Below are positions 45,983-55,385 of a stretch of DNA of 64,000 nucleotides, piece after piece; position 1 is the stretch's first letter, and every line of letters starts with the position of its first letter. The position numbers and the translations under genes are program-made. The stretch is from positions 1,233,430 to 1,297,429 of the forward strand of contig NZ_NIRS01000001.1 in NCBI RefSeq assembly GCF_002934665.1. The letters run 5' to 3'. This DNA is from Pseudomonas laurylsulfatiphila (lineage in GTDB: Bacteria; Pseudomonadota; Gammaproteobacteria; Pseudomonadales; Pseudomonadaceae). Under the pieces are notes generated by a model. It worked only from the letters and a program-made list of their open reading frames with translations. It was not told where the DNA came from and made no database searches.

Positions 45983-47235
45983 TGGGACACATACGCGTCA
46001 CCGGCCTGGGCAAGGCCTATAAACAGTACCCTACCCGCTGGAGTCGACTGGCCGAGTGGCTGATCCCGTTTTCGCCGATCCGTCATCGCCAGCATTGGGT
46101 GCTACAAGACGTGACTTTCCAGATTGCCCCCGGAGAATCGGTGGGCATCGTCGGGGTCAACGGCGCCGGCAAAAGCACCTTGTTGAAGATGATCACCGGC
46201 ACCACCCAACCCACCTGCGGCACCATTGAGCTCGAAGGCCGCGTCGCCGCCCTGCTGGAACTGGGCATGGGTTTTCATGCGGACTTCACCGGCCGGCAGA
46301 ATGCGGTCATGGCCGGACAATTGCTGGGCATGCAGGTCGAAGAAATAGAAGCATTGATGCCGGAAATCGAACGTTTCGCGGAAATTGGCGACGCCATCGA
46401 CCACCCGGTGCGCACCTATTCCAGCGGCATGCAAATGCGTCTGGCGTTCAGCGTGGCCACTGCACGACGCCCGGACATTTTGATCGTCGACGAAGCACTG
46501 TCGGTGGGCGACGCCTACTTCCAGCACAAAAGCTTCGACCGCATCCGCAGCTTTCGCAAAGCCGGCACCACGCTGTTGATCGTCTCCCATGACCGCTCGG
46601 CGATTCAGTCCATCTGCGACTCGGCGATCCTCCTGGAAAACGGCCACATGGCCATGCACGACACCCCCGAGGCCGTCATGGATTACTACAACGCCCTGCT
46701 CGCCGAGCGAGAAGGACAGACCGTGCGCCAGGAAATGCTCTCTGGCGGTCAGGTGAGTACCATTTCGGGAACGGGTGAGGCCAGGATTCTGAACGTGCGT
46801 CTGCTCGACAAACATGAGCGGTCCATCGACGCCGCCGAAGTCGGCCAGCCGGTGGTGCTGGAGGTGAATGTCGAAGTTTGCCAGGACATCGAGCGGCTGG
46901 TGCTGGGCTTCATGATCAAGGATCGCCTGGGCCAGGCCATGTACGGCATCAACACCCATCGCCAGGATCAGGCGCTGACCGATCTGCAGGCTGGCGAGCG
47001 CGTGACCTACCGCTTTGCTTTCGTCATGGGGCTGGGCAAGGGTAACTATTCCGTGGCGTTGAGCTTGTCACGCCTGGATTCGCACCTGGACCGCAACTTC
47101 GAGTGGCGCGATTACGGGTTGGTGTTCCATGTGATCAACAACCGCCAGGAAGATTTTGTCGGCTGCTCGTGGCTGGCCGCGAAGACCACCGTCACGCGCT
47201 CGAGCGCGCCGGTCACCTCGGGGAGTACGCCATGA
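45982..47235 (+). CDS. wzt: CPA polysaccharide ABC exporter, ATPase subunit with carbohydrate-binding C-domain
   Basis: 417 residues. ATPase half (~1-245): Walker A 'GVNGAGKST' (58-66), signature 'YSSGMQMRLAF', Walker B 'ILIVDEALSVGDA', switch His in 'IVSHDRS'. The C-terminal ~150 residues ('NVRLLDKHERSIDAAEVGQP', 'FVMGLGKGNYSVALSLS') match the Wzt carbohydrate-binding domain that recognises the chain end, often a methylated or otherwise capped terminus. That fits the neighbouring methyltransferase block. Stop overlaps the next start (ATGA). Confidence 0.94.
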   Translation: MGHIRVTGLGKAYKQYPTRWSRLAEWLIPFSPIRHRQHWVLQDVTFQIAPGESVGIVGVNGAGKSTLLKMITGTTQPTCGTIELEGRVAALLELGMGFHADFTGRQNAVMAGQLLGMQVEEIEALMPEIERFAEIGDAIDHPVRTYSSGMQMRLAFSVATARRPDILIVDEALSVGDAYFQHKSFDRIRSFRKAGTTLLIVSHDRSAIQSICDSAILLENGHMAMHDTPEAVMDYYNALLAEREGQTVRQEMLSGGQVSTISGTGEARILNVRLLDKHERSIDAAEVGQPVVLEVNVEVCQDIERLVLGFMIKDRLGQAMYGINTHRQDQALTDLQAGERVTYRFAFVMGLGKGNYSVALSLSRLDSHLDRNFEWRDYGLVFHVINNRQEDFVGCSWLAAKTTVTRSSAPVTSGSTP

Positions 47236-48599
47236 CCCGTCTTTTGGTGGAATGCACCCACGTATTCCAACACCCCAAGGTCAATTCGGGCATTCAGCGG
47301 GTAGTGCGCAACGTCGTCAACCAGCTACCGGAATCGCTCGACGGTGTTGAATGCATTCCGGTGGTGATGCTCAAGGGCAAACTCTATCGGGTACTGAAAC
47401 TCGGCGCGCTGAACATTCCGTTTTTCGATCAGTTGATGATGTTCGGCGGGAGACTTGGCCGGCTGGCACATCGTTTCTGGCAAGGGTACCAGCGGCTCGA
47501 CCAACGTTTGACATCGCGGTTCGCCCGACGCGTGGTGTACGTGGTTTATCGACTGACAGCACTGACCTGCTTCAGCGTGCCGTTGCGCCTGATCGACCAG
47601 CTCGATCAGTATCAACTGCCCAAACGTTGCGCACCGTTGCAGCATCAACCGGGGGATCAACTGGTGTTGCTGGACTCGTCCTGGCACACCGACTTTTTCC
47701 CGTTTGCCGAACAGCTCAAACGCGAAGGCGTGGGCATCGTTTCAGTGATCTACGACCTGATTCCCCTGACTCACCCGCAGTTTTACGACACACGACTGGT
47801 GCAGGTGTTCAACGAGTGGTTCGACTGGATCACCCGGACCGCCGATGGCTACGTGGCCATTTCCGCCACGGTGCGTGACCAGGTGCGAGAGGAGGTTCAG
47901 CAGCGCCTGGGCACTGCCAGGGCCAACCAGTTGTGGTTCGATTATTTTCACCTGGGTTCCGAACTCGATCTGAGGGAAGTCACCGCCGCCGTGGAACCGC
48001 GTCTTGCCCGGCTGTTCGAGACGCCGGAACCTGTATTCCTGATGGTCAGTACCATCGAACCGCGCAAAAACCACGACTACCTGCTGGACGCTTTCGAGCT
48101 GGCCTGGGCGGCGGGCTCCAGGGCCCGGCTGTGTATCGCCGGTCGAGTCGGCTGGAAATGCGACGCCCTGCTCGCCCGGGTACGCAATCACCCGCAACTG
48201 AACCAACGACTGTTCATGTTCAATGACCTGAGCGACACCAGCCTCGAACATGCCTACACCCACGCCAGTTCACTGGTGTTTCCGTCTTTTGTGGAAGGCT
48301 TCGGCTTGCCACTGGTAGAAGCCATGCAGCGTGGACTACCGGCCATGGGCAGCGACATTGCGGTCTTTCGTGAAATCGGCGGCGAGTTCATGGCGTATTT
48401 CGACCTGGCCGAGCCACAAAGCCTGGCTGATCTGGTCGTTCGTTTCGAGAGCAGCGGTCAATTCCCGGCCCCTCGCGACGTCGCAGACTGGCGCTGGATC
48501 GGCTGGCGTGAGGCCAGTGCGCAACTGGCTGAACGCACCCTGCGCAATCTTGTAGACGTGCCGCTCATGGAAGAGAGGCAACATGCGAATTGCCCTTAA
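47232..48599 (+). CDS. wbpX: D-rhamnosyltransferase WbpX-like
   Basis: 455 residues. ATG 47232 is chosen because it overlaps the wzt stop (ATGA) and gives the family start 'MTRLLVECTHVFQHPKVNSG'; the longer open frame would run inside wzt. GT-B enzyme of the GT4 type: 'NSGIQRVVRNVVNQLP' near the N-terminus, 'STIEPRKNHDYLLDAFELAW' and 'PSFVEGFGLPLVEAMQRGLP' in the donor half. In P. aeruginosa WbpX, WbpY and WbpZ build the D-rhamnan homopolymer on the cytoplasmic side. Confidence 0.9.
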   Translation: MTRLLVECTHVFQHPKVNSGIQRVVRNVVNQLPESLDGVECIPVVMLKGKLYRVLKLGALNIPFFDQLMMFGGRLGRLAHRFWQGYQRLDQRLTSRFARRVVYVVYRLTALTCFSVPLRLIDQLDQYQLPKRCAPLQHQPGDQLVLLDSSWHTDFFPFAEQLKREGVGIVSVIYDLIPLTHPQFYDTRLVQVFNEWFDWITRTADGYVAISATVRDQVREEVQQRLGTARANQLWFDYFHLGSELDLREVTAAVEPRLARLFETPEPVFLMVSTIEPRKNHDYLLDAFELAWAAGSRARLCIAGRVGWKCDALLARVRNHPQLNQRLFMFNDLSDTSLEHAYTHASSLVFPSFVEGFGLPLVEAMQRGLPAMGSDIAVFREIGGEFMAYFDLAEPQSLADLVVRFESSGQFPAPRDVADWRWIGWREASAQLAERTLRNLVDVPLMEERQHANCP

Positions 48600-49713
48600 C
48601 GCGCGGATTCTCCAGGCGCCACGTACCGGCATCGGCCACTACGTCGCCGAACTGGCGAACGCCCTGGCGGGTGAACCGGATGTTGAGCTGGCGCTGTTTC
48701 ATGGCTGGGGCTGGAGTTCTGTGCTGCCTGAGGCGGCCATGCCCGGTTATTCCCGGCTGACACCTTTGCTACGGCAGATTCCGGGGGCCTATCAGGCCCG
48801 ACGGTGGCTGGAACAGAAACGCTTCGATCAAGGTCGCGCGCAGGCTATCGACCTCTACCACGAACCAAGCTTGTGGCCGCTGTCGTTCGATGGCCCGACC
48901 GTCATCACCCTGCATGACCTGACGCACCTGCACTACCCCGAAACGCAGCCGCCCGCGCGCTTGCGAGAAATCGAACGGCGCGTGACCGAGGGCGTGCAGC
49001 GGGCGAGCCTGATACTGACCGACTCGCAATACATTGCCGACGAAGCCCAGGCACATTTCGGGCTACCGGCCGAGCAGTTTGTCGTCGCGCCGCTGGGCGT
49101 AGCCGGACGTTTTCACCCTCGCCCCCCCGAGGCCATCGATACTGTACTGAAGGCTCATGGCGTCGAGGTGCGGGAATACTTCCTCTGTGTCGGCACCCTG
49201 GAGCCGCGCAAGAATCTGTCCCTGGCCCTGCGCGCCCACGCCCGATTGCCGGAATCAGTCCGTCAGCGTTTTCCATTGCTGATCGTCGGCATGGCCGGCT
49301 GGCAGCGCGAGCAGTTCAGTGAAGAATTGCAGCAGGCCCTGGCTTGCGGTTACGTCTGCTTGCTGGGCTATCTGCCTGATGAGCACGTTGCAAAGCTGTT
49401 GGCGGGAGCACGGGCATTGATTTTTCCGTCGATTTACGAAGGTTTTGGCCTGCCGGTGCTGGAGGCCATGGCCTGCGGCACGCCGGTCATTTTGACTCGA
49501 CGCTCGGCCATGCCCGAAGTGGCAGGCCCTGCGGGCAACTATATTGAACCTGATGATCCCGACGGCTTGCGCGATGCAATGAACCGTCTGATCGAGGATC
49601 TAGCGCATTGGCAGGCATGCCGAGAAGCCGGATTGCTACAGGCCAGGCTTTTTACCTGGGAGCGCTGTGCACAAGTCACGGCCAGCGCCTATCGCCAGGC
49701 CATGGGAGATTGA
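48583..49713 (+). CDS. wbpY: D-rhamnosyltransferase WbpY-like
   Basis: 376 residues, GT4. 'NARILQAPRTGIGHYVAELA' at the N-terminus, 'TLHDLTHLHYPE', 'CVGTLEPRKNLSLALRAH' and 'PSIYEGFGLPVLEAMACGTP' as donor-site motif. Start lies 17 bases inside wbpX, with AGAGAGG about 10 bases upstream; stop is directly followed by the wbpZ ATG (TGAATG). Assigned by position and length. Confidence 0.91.
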   Translation: MRIALNARILQAPRTGIGHYVAELANALAGEPDVELALFHGWGWSSVLPEAAMPGYSRLTPLLRQIPGAYQARRWLEQKRFDQGRAQAIDLYHEPSLWPLSFDGPTVITLHDLTHLHYPETQPPARLREIERRVTEGVQRASLILTDSQYIADEAQAHFGLPAEQFVVAPLGVAGRFHPRPPEAIDTVLKAHGVEVREYFLCVGTLEPRKNLSLALRAHARLPESVRQRFPLLIVGMAGWQREQFSEELQQALACGYVCLLGYLPDEHVAKLLAGARALIFPSIYEGFGLPVLEAMACGTPVILTRRSAMPEVAGPAGNYIEPDDPDGLRDAMNRLIEDLAHWQACREAGLLQARLFTWERCAQVTASAYRQAMGD

Positions 49714-50844
49714 ATGCGAGTTCTTCATTTTTTCAAGACGTACCTGCCTGATTCGGTCGGCGGGATCGAACAAGTGATTTTCCAGTTGTGCGAAAGCGGT
49801 GCCCTGCACGGCGTTGAAGGCAAGGTGCTGACACTCAGTGCCGACCCGACACCGCCGGTGATGCAGATCGCTCAACATGAAGTCCATCGAGCCCGGCTCG
49901 ACATTCAGTTCGCCTCCACCGGGTTTTCCTGGAGCGTCTTCAAACAGTTTCGCGAGCTGGCGGCCGAGGCCGACGTGGTCAATTACCACTTTCCATGGCC
50001 GTTCATGGACCTGGTGCATTTCGCCAGCGGCCTGAAAAAACCCAGCGTGGTGACGTATCACTCGGACATTATCCGCCAGAAAAACCTGCTCAAACTATAC
50101 CGACCGCTGATGAATCGCTTTCTGCACAGCGCCGACCGGATCGTCGCTGCATCGCCCAATTACCTGCACACCAGTGATGTGTTGCAACAGTTTCAGCACA
50201 AGACCCGAGTGATCCCCTATGGACTGAACAAGGCAGGTTACCCAGAGCCTGACAGTGATCGAACGGCCCACTGGCGGCAGAAGCTTGGCGACAAGTTCTT
50301 TCTGTTTGTGGGTGTAATGCGCTACTACAAAGGTTTGCACATCCTGCTCGACGCCCTGAAAGACCTGGATTACCCGACAGTGATTGTCGGTGCCGGCCCA
50401 CTCGAAGCAGAGCTTCATGCCCAGGCGGCCGCCTTGGGTTTACGCAATGTTCACTTCCTCGGGCGTCTGGGAGACGAGGACAAAGTGGCGCTGCTGCAAC
50501 TGAGCTACGCCATCGTGTTCCCGTCGCACCTGCGCTCCGAAGCCTTCGGCATTTCACTGCTGGAAGGCGCGATGTATGGCAAACCGATGATCTCCAGTGA
50601 GATTGGCACGGGCACCAGTTACATCAACATCCATAACGAAACCGGGCTGGTGGTGCCGCCCAGTGATCCACTGGCGTTTCGTGAGGCGATGCGCACGCTT
50701 TGGGAAAACCCGGTGCTGGCGGCACAAATGGGCGAGAAGGCGCAGGCCCGCTATCAGACTTTGTTTACGGCGGACGAAATGGGTCGCAAATGGGCGGCGT
50801 TGTATGAGGAACTGCTGGAAGAAAAAAACCTCGCCTACGCATGA
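49714..50844 (+). CDS. wbpZ: D-rhamnosyltransferase WbpZ-like
   Basis: 376 residues, GT4. Begins 'MRVLHFFKTYLPDSVGGIEQ'; 'VTYHSDIIRQKNLLKLYRPL' in the acceptor half; 'GVMRYYKGLHILLDAL' and 'SEAFGISLLEGAMYGKP' in the donor half. In P. aeruginosa WbpZ is thought to add the first D-rhamnose to the primer. Last gene of the operon. No classic terminator; a 33-base inverted repeat lies 75 bases after the stop. Confidence 0.92.
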   Translation: MRVLHFFKTYLPDSVGGIEQVIFQLCESGALHGVEGKVLTLSADPTPPVMQIAQHEVHRARLDIQFASTGFSWSVFKQFRELAAEADVVNYHFPWPFMDLVHFASGLKKPSVVTYHSDIIRQKNLLKLYRPLMNRFLHSADRIVAASPNYLHTSDVLQQFQHKTRVIPYGLNKAGYPEPDSDRTAHWRQKLGDKFFLFVGVMRYYKGLHILLDALKDLDYPTVIVGAGPLEAELHAQAAALGLRNVHFLGRLGDEDKVALLQLSYAIVFPSHLRSEAFGISLLEGAMYGKPMISSEIGTGTSYINIHNETGLVVPPSDPLAFREAMRTLWENPVLAAQMGEKAQARYQTLFTADEMGRKWAALYEELLEEKNLAYA

Positions 50845-50918
50845 CGCTTTTTTGCCGGATCCGACTGGCCTCGGCTGCGGCGTGCCAACAGTGTTACGAT
50901 CCCGCGACTGTAGATTTC

Positions 50919-50951
50919 CCATGGCTTGCGCACAGCGTGTGCAAGCCATGG
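50919..50951. repeat. 33-base inverted repeat between wbpZ and lysR
   Basis: Arms CCATGGCTTGC (50919-50929) and GCAAGCCATGG (50941-50951), perfect over 11 bases, with further pairing (CAC/GTG) inside. No T-tract follows (ACTTTCCCC), so it may be an operator or a weak terminator. It ends 32 bases before the LysR start. Confidence 0.6.
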
Positions 50952-50983
50952 ACTTTCCCCATTGGCCCCTGACTGGCTGCTGA

Positions 50984-51907
50984 ATGCCTATGCAACGCCT
51001 GCTCAATGACCGCCTGGACTGGAACCTGCTGCGCACCTTTCGGGTGATTGGCCAGGAGCTGAGCATCAGCCGCGCCGCCGCCCGCCTGCACCTGACACAA
51101 CCGGCCGTGAGCCAGGCACTCAAGCGCCTGGAAGAACAACTGGGCCGCCAACTGATTGCCCGTCGCGGACCACGCTTTGCCCTGACCGAAGTCGGCGAGC
51201 AGATCTTCGCCCTGGCCGGGGAAATCTACGGGCAGATGTCCCAGGTCAGCAGCGTGCTGGAACAACCGGCCGATGAAGTGATCGGCAAAGTGCGGTTGCT
51301 GATCATCAGCCGGATTTTCTCCGAGCGCTTTGATGACTTCCTCGCCGACTTCCATCGCCAATACCCGCGTGTCGATCTGGAAGTCGATGTGATGCGCAGT
51401 TCCGACATCGTCAGCGCCCTCCAGGAAAAAACCGCGACCCTCGGCCTGAGCCTCAATCGGCGCCCGCAGCCACGCCTGGAGCAGCGTTTGTTCCTGCGTC
51501 AACGCTATGCGTTTTTCTGCGGCAAGCACCATGGGCTGTTCGGCCGACAGGACGTCGCCGAAGGGGATTTGCAACGGGAGAACTTCGTCAGCTTCACCAG
51601 TGACCAGATCGGCGGCATGCTCTCGCCACTGACGATCTTCCGTGATCAACAGGGTTTCAGCGGGCGCATCGTCGCCTCGTCGCCGAGCCTGGAAGAAGTC
51701 CGGCGACTGGTCATCGCCGGCTTCGGTATCGGCTGTTTGCCCGAGCACGTGGTGGCGGCGGATGTCGACGCCGGATTGCTCTGGCGCCTACCGCCCCACG
51801 AAGGGATTGCCGATGTCGACATTCATTTGCTGTGGAACCGCGAACAGCGCATGAGCCGGGCCGAGACGATCTTTCTTGAAAGCCTGCAGCAACGGCTGAC
51901 GAACTAG
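50984..51907 (+). CDS. LysR-family transcriptional regulator (copy 1)
   Basis: 307 residues. N-terminal winged helix-turn-helix ('RAAARLHLTQPAVSQALKRL', ~25-45) and a LysR substrate-binding domain (~95-300) with 'FVSFTSDQIGGMLSPLTIFR'. Strikingly similar to the LysR at 57591-58550: both start with 'LNDRLDWNLLRT' and share the effector-domain motif just quoted, so they come from duplication and may sense related compounds. ATG 50984 or 50990 possible. Its stop overlaps the end of the convergent rraA-like gene by four bases. Probable regulator of the minus-strand genes that follow. Confidence 0.92.
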   Translation: MPMQRLLNDRLDWNLLRTFRVIGQELSISRAAARLHLTQPAVSQALKRLEEQLGRQLIARRGPRFALTEVGEQIFALAGEIYGQMSQVSSVLEQPADEVIGKVRLLIISRIFSERFDDFLADFHRQYPRVDLEVDVMRSSDIVSALQEKTATLGLSLNRRPQPRLEQRLFLRQRYAFFCGKHHGLFGRQDVAEGDLQRENFVSFTSDQIGGMLSPLTIFRDQQGFSGRIVASSPSLEEVRRLVIAGFGIGCLPEHVVAADVDAGLLWRLPPHEGIADVDIHLLWNREQRMSRAETIFLESLQQRLTN

Positions 51908-52515
51908 ACGCGCAAGACTTGCGTCACTGGCTCACCGGCGCACAAGCGTTCGAGCAAGCGCGGCTCGGCACGGTCCGAAGCCAGTGCCTGCTCGATGACC
52001 GCCAGCGCCGATGCCGTGTCGAGAAACAGCACGCCGTTGTCGTCCGCCAGCACCCAATCCCCCGGTTGCACCGTCACGCCGGCGCAGTGAACGGGCTGAT
52101 TGATCGCGCTGTCATTGCGTCCGTGCAGCTTGGTGGTCAACAGGCTGGTGCCACGGGCAAACACCGGCAACCCGGCTTCGCGCAGCTCCAGCAGGTCGGT
52201 CACCGCGCCATCCACCACAATGCCCACCGCCCCGGCGCAGCGTGCCGCGCAACTGGTCACCGCACCGACCGGGGCGTGCCGATGGTCACCTCCCGTGTCG
52301 ATCACCAGCACGTCGCCCAGCCTGATCTGCGCCAGGGCCCGGTTGACGGCAATGGCATCGGCGCCCAGCAGTTTCAGGGTCAAGGCTCGGCCAACGACTT
52401 TCACATTGGGCACCATGGCCCGCAGTTGCGGGTCGGCGAAACCCTCTTCGAGAAAATGCCCGAGGGTCGGAAAGCTCACCGCCTTGAGCTGTTCGATCAA
52501 TTGCGACTCATCCAT
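51904..52515 (-). CDS. RraA-like protein (HMG/CHA aldolase family)
   Basis: 203 residues from ATG 52515 (GGGGAG upstream; a GTG/ATG six codons earlier is less likely). RraA fold: 'DVLVIDTGGDHRHAPVGAVT' region and 'GAVGIVVDGAVTDLLELREA' with the conserved Asp, then 'LPVFARGTSLLTTK'. The family includes 4-hydroxy-4-methyl-2-oxoglutarate/4-carboxy-4-hydroxy-2-oxoadipate aldolases and the RNase E inhibitor RraA. In a catabolic cluster an aldolase or oxaloacetate-decarboxylase role is more likely. Start overlaps the ridA-like stop by eight bases. Confidence 0.87.
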   Translation of the reverse strand: MDESQLIEQLKAVSFPTLGHFLEEGFADPQLRAMVPNVKVVGRALTLKLLGADAIAVNRALAQIRLGDVLVIDTGGDHRHAPVGAVTSCAARCAGAVGIVVDGAVTDLLELREAGLPVFARGTSLLTTKLHGRNDSAINQPVHCAGVTVQPGDWVLADDNGVLFLDTASALAVIEQALASDRAEPRLLERLCAGEPVTQVLRV

Positions 52516-52900
52516 GTTGCGGCTCCCCGGCAATCAGTTCGGCAACACAGTCGATTTCCAGCGACACCCCCCACAAGGCAACGCACACCGTGGTGCGCGC
52601 CGGCGGCGCATGGCCGAGGAATTCGCGGTACACGGCGTTGAACGGCTCCAGCTGTGCGGGATCGGTCAGGTAGGCATTGACCTTGATCACGTGGCTGAAA
52701 CCAGACCCGGCTTCAATCAGGATCGCTTCGAGGTTGCGCAAGGTTTGCCGCACCTGCTCGGGAAAATCGGCAGGCTGGTCGTCGAGGCCGCTGTGAGCCG
52801 GGATCTGCCCGGCAGTGAACACCAGGTGACCGCTGACCACGGCCTGGGAGTAAGGGCCGACCGGGCCGATGTAGCCCGGGGCCGATTGAATTCTGCGCAT
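52508..52900 (-). CDS. RidA (YjgF/YER057c) family protein
   Basis: 130 residues, one RidA domain: 'GPYSQAVVSGHLVFTAGQIP', 'QTLRNLEAILIEAGSGFSHV', 'VIKVNAYLTD'. The C-terminal 'PARTTVCVALWGVSLEIDCV' has the Arg that binds the carboxylate in enamine/imine deaminases (Arg105 of E. coli RidA). Cluster-bound RidA paralogues often act on pathway intermediates instead of housekeeping 2-aminoacrylate. Lies between an MFS gene and the RraA gene, all on the minus strand with gaps below 20 bases. Confidence 0.9.
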   Translation of the reverse strand: MRRIQSAPGYIGPVGPYSQAVVSGHLVFTAGQIPAHSGLDDQPADFPEQVRQTLRNLEAILIEAGSGFSHVIKVNAYLTDPAQLEPFNAVYREFLGHAPPARTTVCVALWGVSLEIDCVAELIAGEPQHG

Positions 52901-52918
52901 GCTGTTGAACTCCGGAAG

Positions 52919-54301
52919 TCAGGCCGTAGCCGATTTGAAGGGTTTGCCGGGGGCCGGATCGTCGGTCGGGGCGACGCTCGGGATTTCGCTGATGTCCTTC
53001 TTGAAGGTTTCGGTCAGCAGCAATAGCGCCACCAGTGAAATCAGGGCCGCACCGATCATGTACCAGGCCACCGACGACCCTTTGCCCGTCGCGGCCAGCA
53101 ATGCCGTGGTGACGATGGGGGTCGCCGCGCTGCCGAGCAGGCCGGACAACATGTAGCTGATGGACAACCCGGAATACCGCACCCGGGTGCCGAACAGTTC
53201 GGCAAGGAAGGTCGCGATCGGCCCGTAGTTGGCGGCGAATGCGGTCATCAACAACAGATAACCGAAGACCACCATCGGCAGCTCCCTGGTGTCCATCAGC
53301 CAGAACATCGGGAACGCCACCAGCGCTTCGGCGATGATGCCGCCGACAATGATCGGCTTGCGTCCGTAACGATCCGAGAGTGCACCGAACACCGGCAACA
53401 TGACGATGCACCAGGCGCAGGACAGCAGCACCACACCGAGCATCACGCCGCGGCTGAAGCCGAGGTTCTGCGTGCCATACGTCAAACCGAACGCCACGAT
53501 AATGTTGAACGAAGCGCCCGTGGACATGGTGGCGATACCGCCCAGCACCACTTGCTTCCAGTACTTGCGGAACACTTCCGCCAACGGCATTTTCACCTGC
53601 ACCTCGGCCTCCTTGACCTTGTTGAAGGCCGGGGTTTCCGCGATGTTCAGGCGGATGTACAAACCGACGGCGATCAGCAACACGCTGGCCAGGAACGGAA
53701 TACGCCAGCCCCAGGCCAACAGTTCCTCAGGGGACAGCCACGCCGCGATCAACAGGAAGGCCAGGTTGGCGATCATGGTCCCGGCCGGTACCCCGATCTG
53801 CACCCAGGAACCGTACAGGCCACGCTTGTTGGCCGGCGCATGCTCCACCGCCATCAACACCGCCCCGCCCCATTCGCCCCCCAAAGCCAGGCCTTGCACG
53901 ACCCTGAGCAGCAACAACAGGATCGGCGCCCAGATACCGATGGTGGCAAAGTCCGGCAACAAGCCGATGGCAAAGGTGGCCGCCCCCATGGTCAGCAGCG
54001 AAATCAACAGCATCGACTTGCGCCCCAGGCGATCACCGAAATGCCCGAACAATGCCGCACCGACAATCCGCGCCAGATACGCCGAAGCGAAGGTGCCGAA
54101 AGCCAGCAGTGTTCCGATCAGCGGCACGAAATCCGGAAAGAACACTTTGTTGAACACCAGCGCCGAGGCGGTGGCAAACACAAACAAGTCGTACCACTCC
54201 ACGGTGGTGCCGATCACGCTGGCCACCGCGACTTTTTTCATACTGATATTAACTTCCGGTGGTGCGCCGGACTTTTCTGCGGACGATAGATCGCTCATCA
54301 C
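52919..54301 (-). CDS. MFS transporter, MHS type (cluster transporter 1)
   Basis: 460 residues, twelve helices expected. 'GTTVEWYDLFVFATASALVF', 'GAALFGHFGDRLGRKSML' and 'GLALGGEWGGAVLMAVEHAP' are the MHS signatures. First gene of the minus-strand run MFS-ridA-rraA. More distant from the transporters at 19648 and 56134 than those are from each other, and it lacks their shared upstream 15-mer. Probably imports an organic acid used by the cluster. Confidence 0.9.
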   Translation of the reverse strand: MMSDLSSAEKSGAPPEVNISMKKVAVASVIGTTVEWYDLFVFATASALVFNKVFFPDFVPLIGTLLAFGTFASAYLARIVGAALFGHFGDRLGRKSMLLISLLTMGAATFAIGLLPDFATIGIWAPILLLLLRVVQGLALGGEWGGAVLMAVEHAPANKRGLYGSWVQIGVPAGTMIANLAFLLIAAWLSPEELLAWGWRIPFLASVLLIAVGLYIRLNIAETPAFNKVKEAEVQVKMPLAEVFRKYWKQVVLGGIATMSTGASFNIIVAFGLTYGTQNLGFSRGVMLGVVLLSCAWCIVMLPVFGALSDRYGRKPIIVGGIIAEALVAFPMFWLMDTRELPMVVFGYLLLMTAFAANYGPIATFLAELFGTRVRYSGLSISYMLSGLLGSAATPIVTTALLAATGKGSSVAWYMIGAALISLVALLLLTETFKKDISEIPSVAPTDDPAPGKPFKSATA

Positions 54302-54443
54302 TGTCTCCAGGAATTCATCAAGAACTCGTTATTTAATTGTTTTAACTGGCAGTAAAACGGTTGAGGCGAAGGTTGTTGTTATGGCTCGCCCAACTGAGCG
54401 GGCGAGTTCGCAGGGCATTTTTATGGGTTGGAGAGCGGTGGGT

Positions 54444-55385
54444 TCAATAACCCAGTAATCGGTCCGCACAGTTCAATAACGGTTCGCCGCTATTCAATCG
54501 GCGGAAGTTTTCCGCCACTTGTTCGGCAATACAATCATGGGACGCCGCCGAAGCCATGTGCGGGGTAATGGTGACACCGGGCATGCTCCAGAGCCGGTGA
54601 TCGACCGGCAGCGGTTCCTGTTCGAAGACATCCAGCAGCGCACCGCGCAATTGTCCTCTGGCCAATGCCTGTTCGAGATCGTCGATGTTCAGATGACCGC
54701 CCCGGCCGCAGTTGACCAGTGCTGCACCGTTGGCGAGTCGGTCGAACGTGTCCCGGCCGAGGATGCCGCGGGTTTCGCCGGTGAGTGGCAACAGGTTGAT
54801 CAGCAACTCGACGCCGTCGAGAAACGGATTTAACCCATCGGCCCCGGCGAACGTACGCACACCCGGCAGGTCCTTGCAGCGCCGCGCCCAGCCGCGCACG
54901 TCATAACCGGCGGCGGCCAGATCCAGAGCAATCGCGCTGCCCAGCGATCCGAGCCCCATCACACCGACCTTGAACTGCCCCGCCGCCCGTTGCAGCGGCC
55001 GCTCCCAGCGTTGCTCCCGTTGTTGCGACAACACCTGGTCGAAACCGCGGTGATAGTGGATCACCGCCCAGCGCACGTACTCGGTCATGCCCTGGCGGTG
55101 ACCCGGGTCGACCACGCGGCAAATCGGCAGGTCCGGGCAGGACGGATCGTGGTCGAGGTGGTCGATACCGGCGGCCACCGAGTGAATCACCTGCAGGTTC
55201 GGCAATGCACCGAGACTGCCCGGCAAAGGAAACCAGCACGCCGCCATCTGTGCATGGGCTGCCCGCGAATCGTCGGCCAGCACGGCGGTGAGCTGCGGCG
55301 CACTGCGGGCGAACGCCGCCTGCAATTGCTTGAGCAGCAAGGTGTCGCGGGACAGCAGAACCACGGTGTTGATGTCGGCGTTCAT
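54444..55385 (-). CDS. D-2-hydroxyacid dehydrogenase (GhrA/hydroxypyruvate reductase type)
   Basis: 313 residues. Rossmann motif 'GVMGLGSLGSAIALDLAAAG', followed by 'GWARRCKDLPGVRTF'. Catalytic Arg region 'LINLLPLTGETRGILG', and His in 'VTITPHMASAAS' replacing the usual His in the same place. The short form (about 310 residues) and these blocks match glyoxylate/hydroxypyruvate reductase A. Overlaps the class II aldolase by four bases, so the two are translated together. Confidence 0.9.
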   Translation of the reverse strand: MNADINTVVLLSRDTLLLKQLQAAFARSAPQLTAVLADDSRAAHAQMAACWFPLPGSLGALPNLQVIHSVAAGIDHLDHDPSCPDLPICRVVDPGHRQGMTEYVRWAVIHYHRGFDQVLSQQREQRWERPLQRAAGQFKVGVMGLGSLGSAIALDLAAAGYDVRGWARRCKDLPGVRTFAGADGLNPFLDGVELLINLLPLTGETRGILGRDTFDRLANGAALVNCGRGGHLNIDDLEQALARGQLRGALLDVFEQEPLPVDHRLWSMPGVTITPHMASAASHDCIAEQVAENFRRLNSGEPLLNCADRLLGY

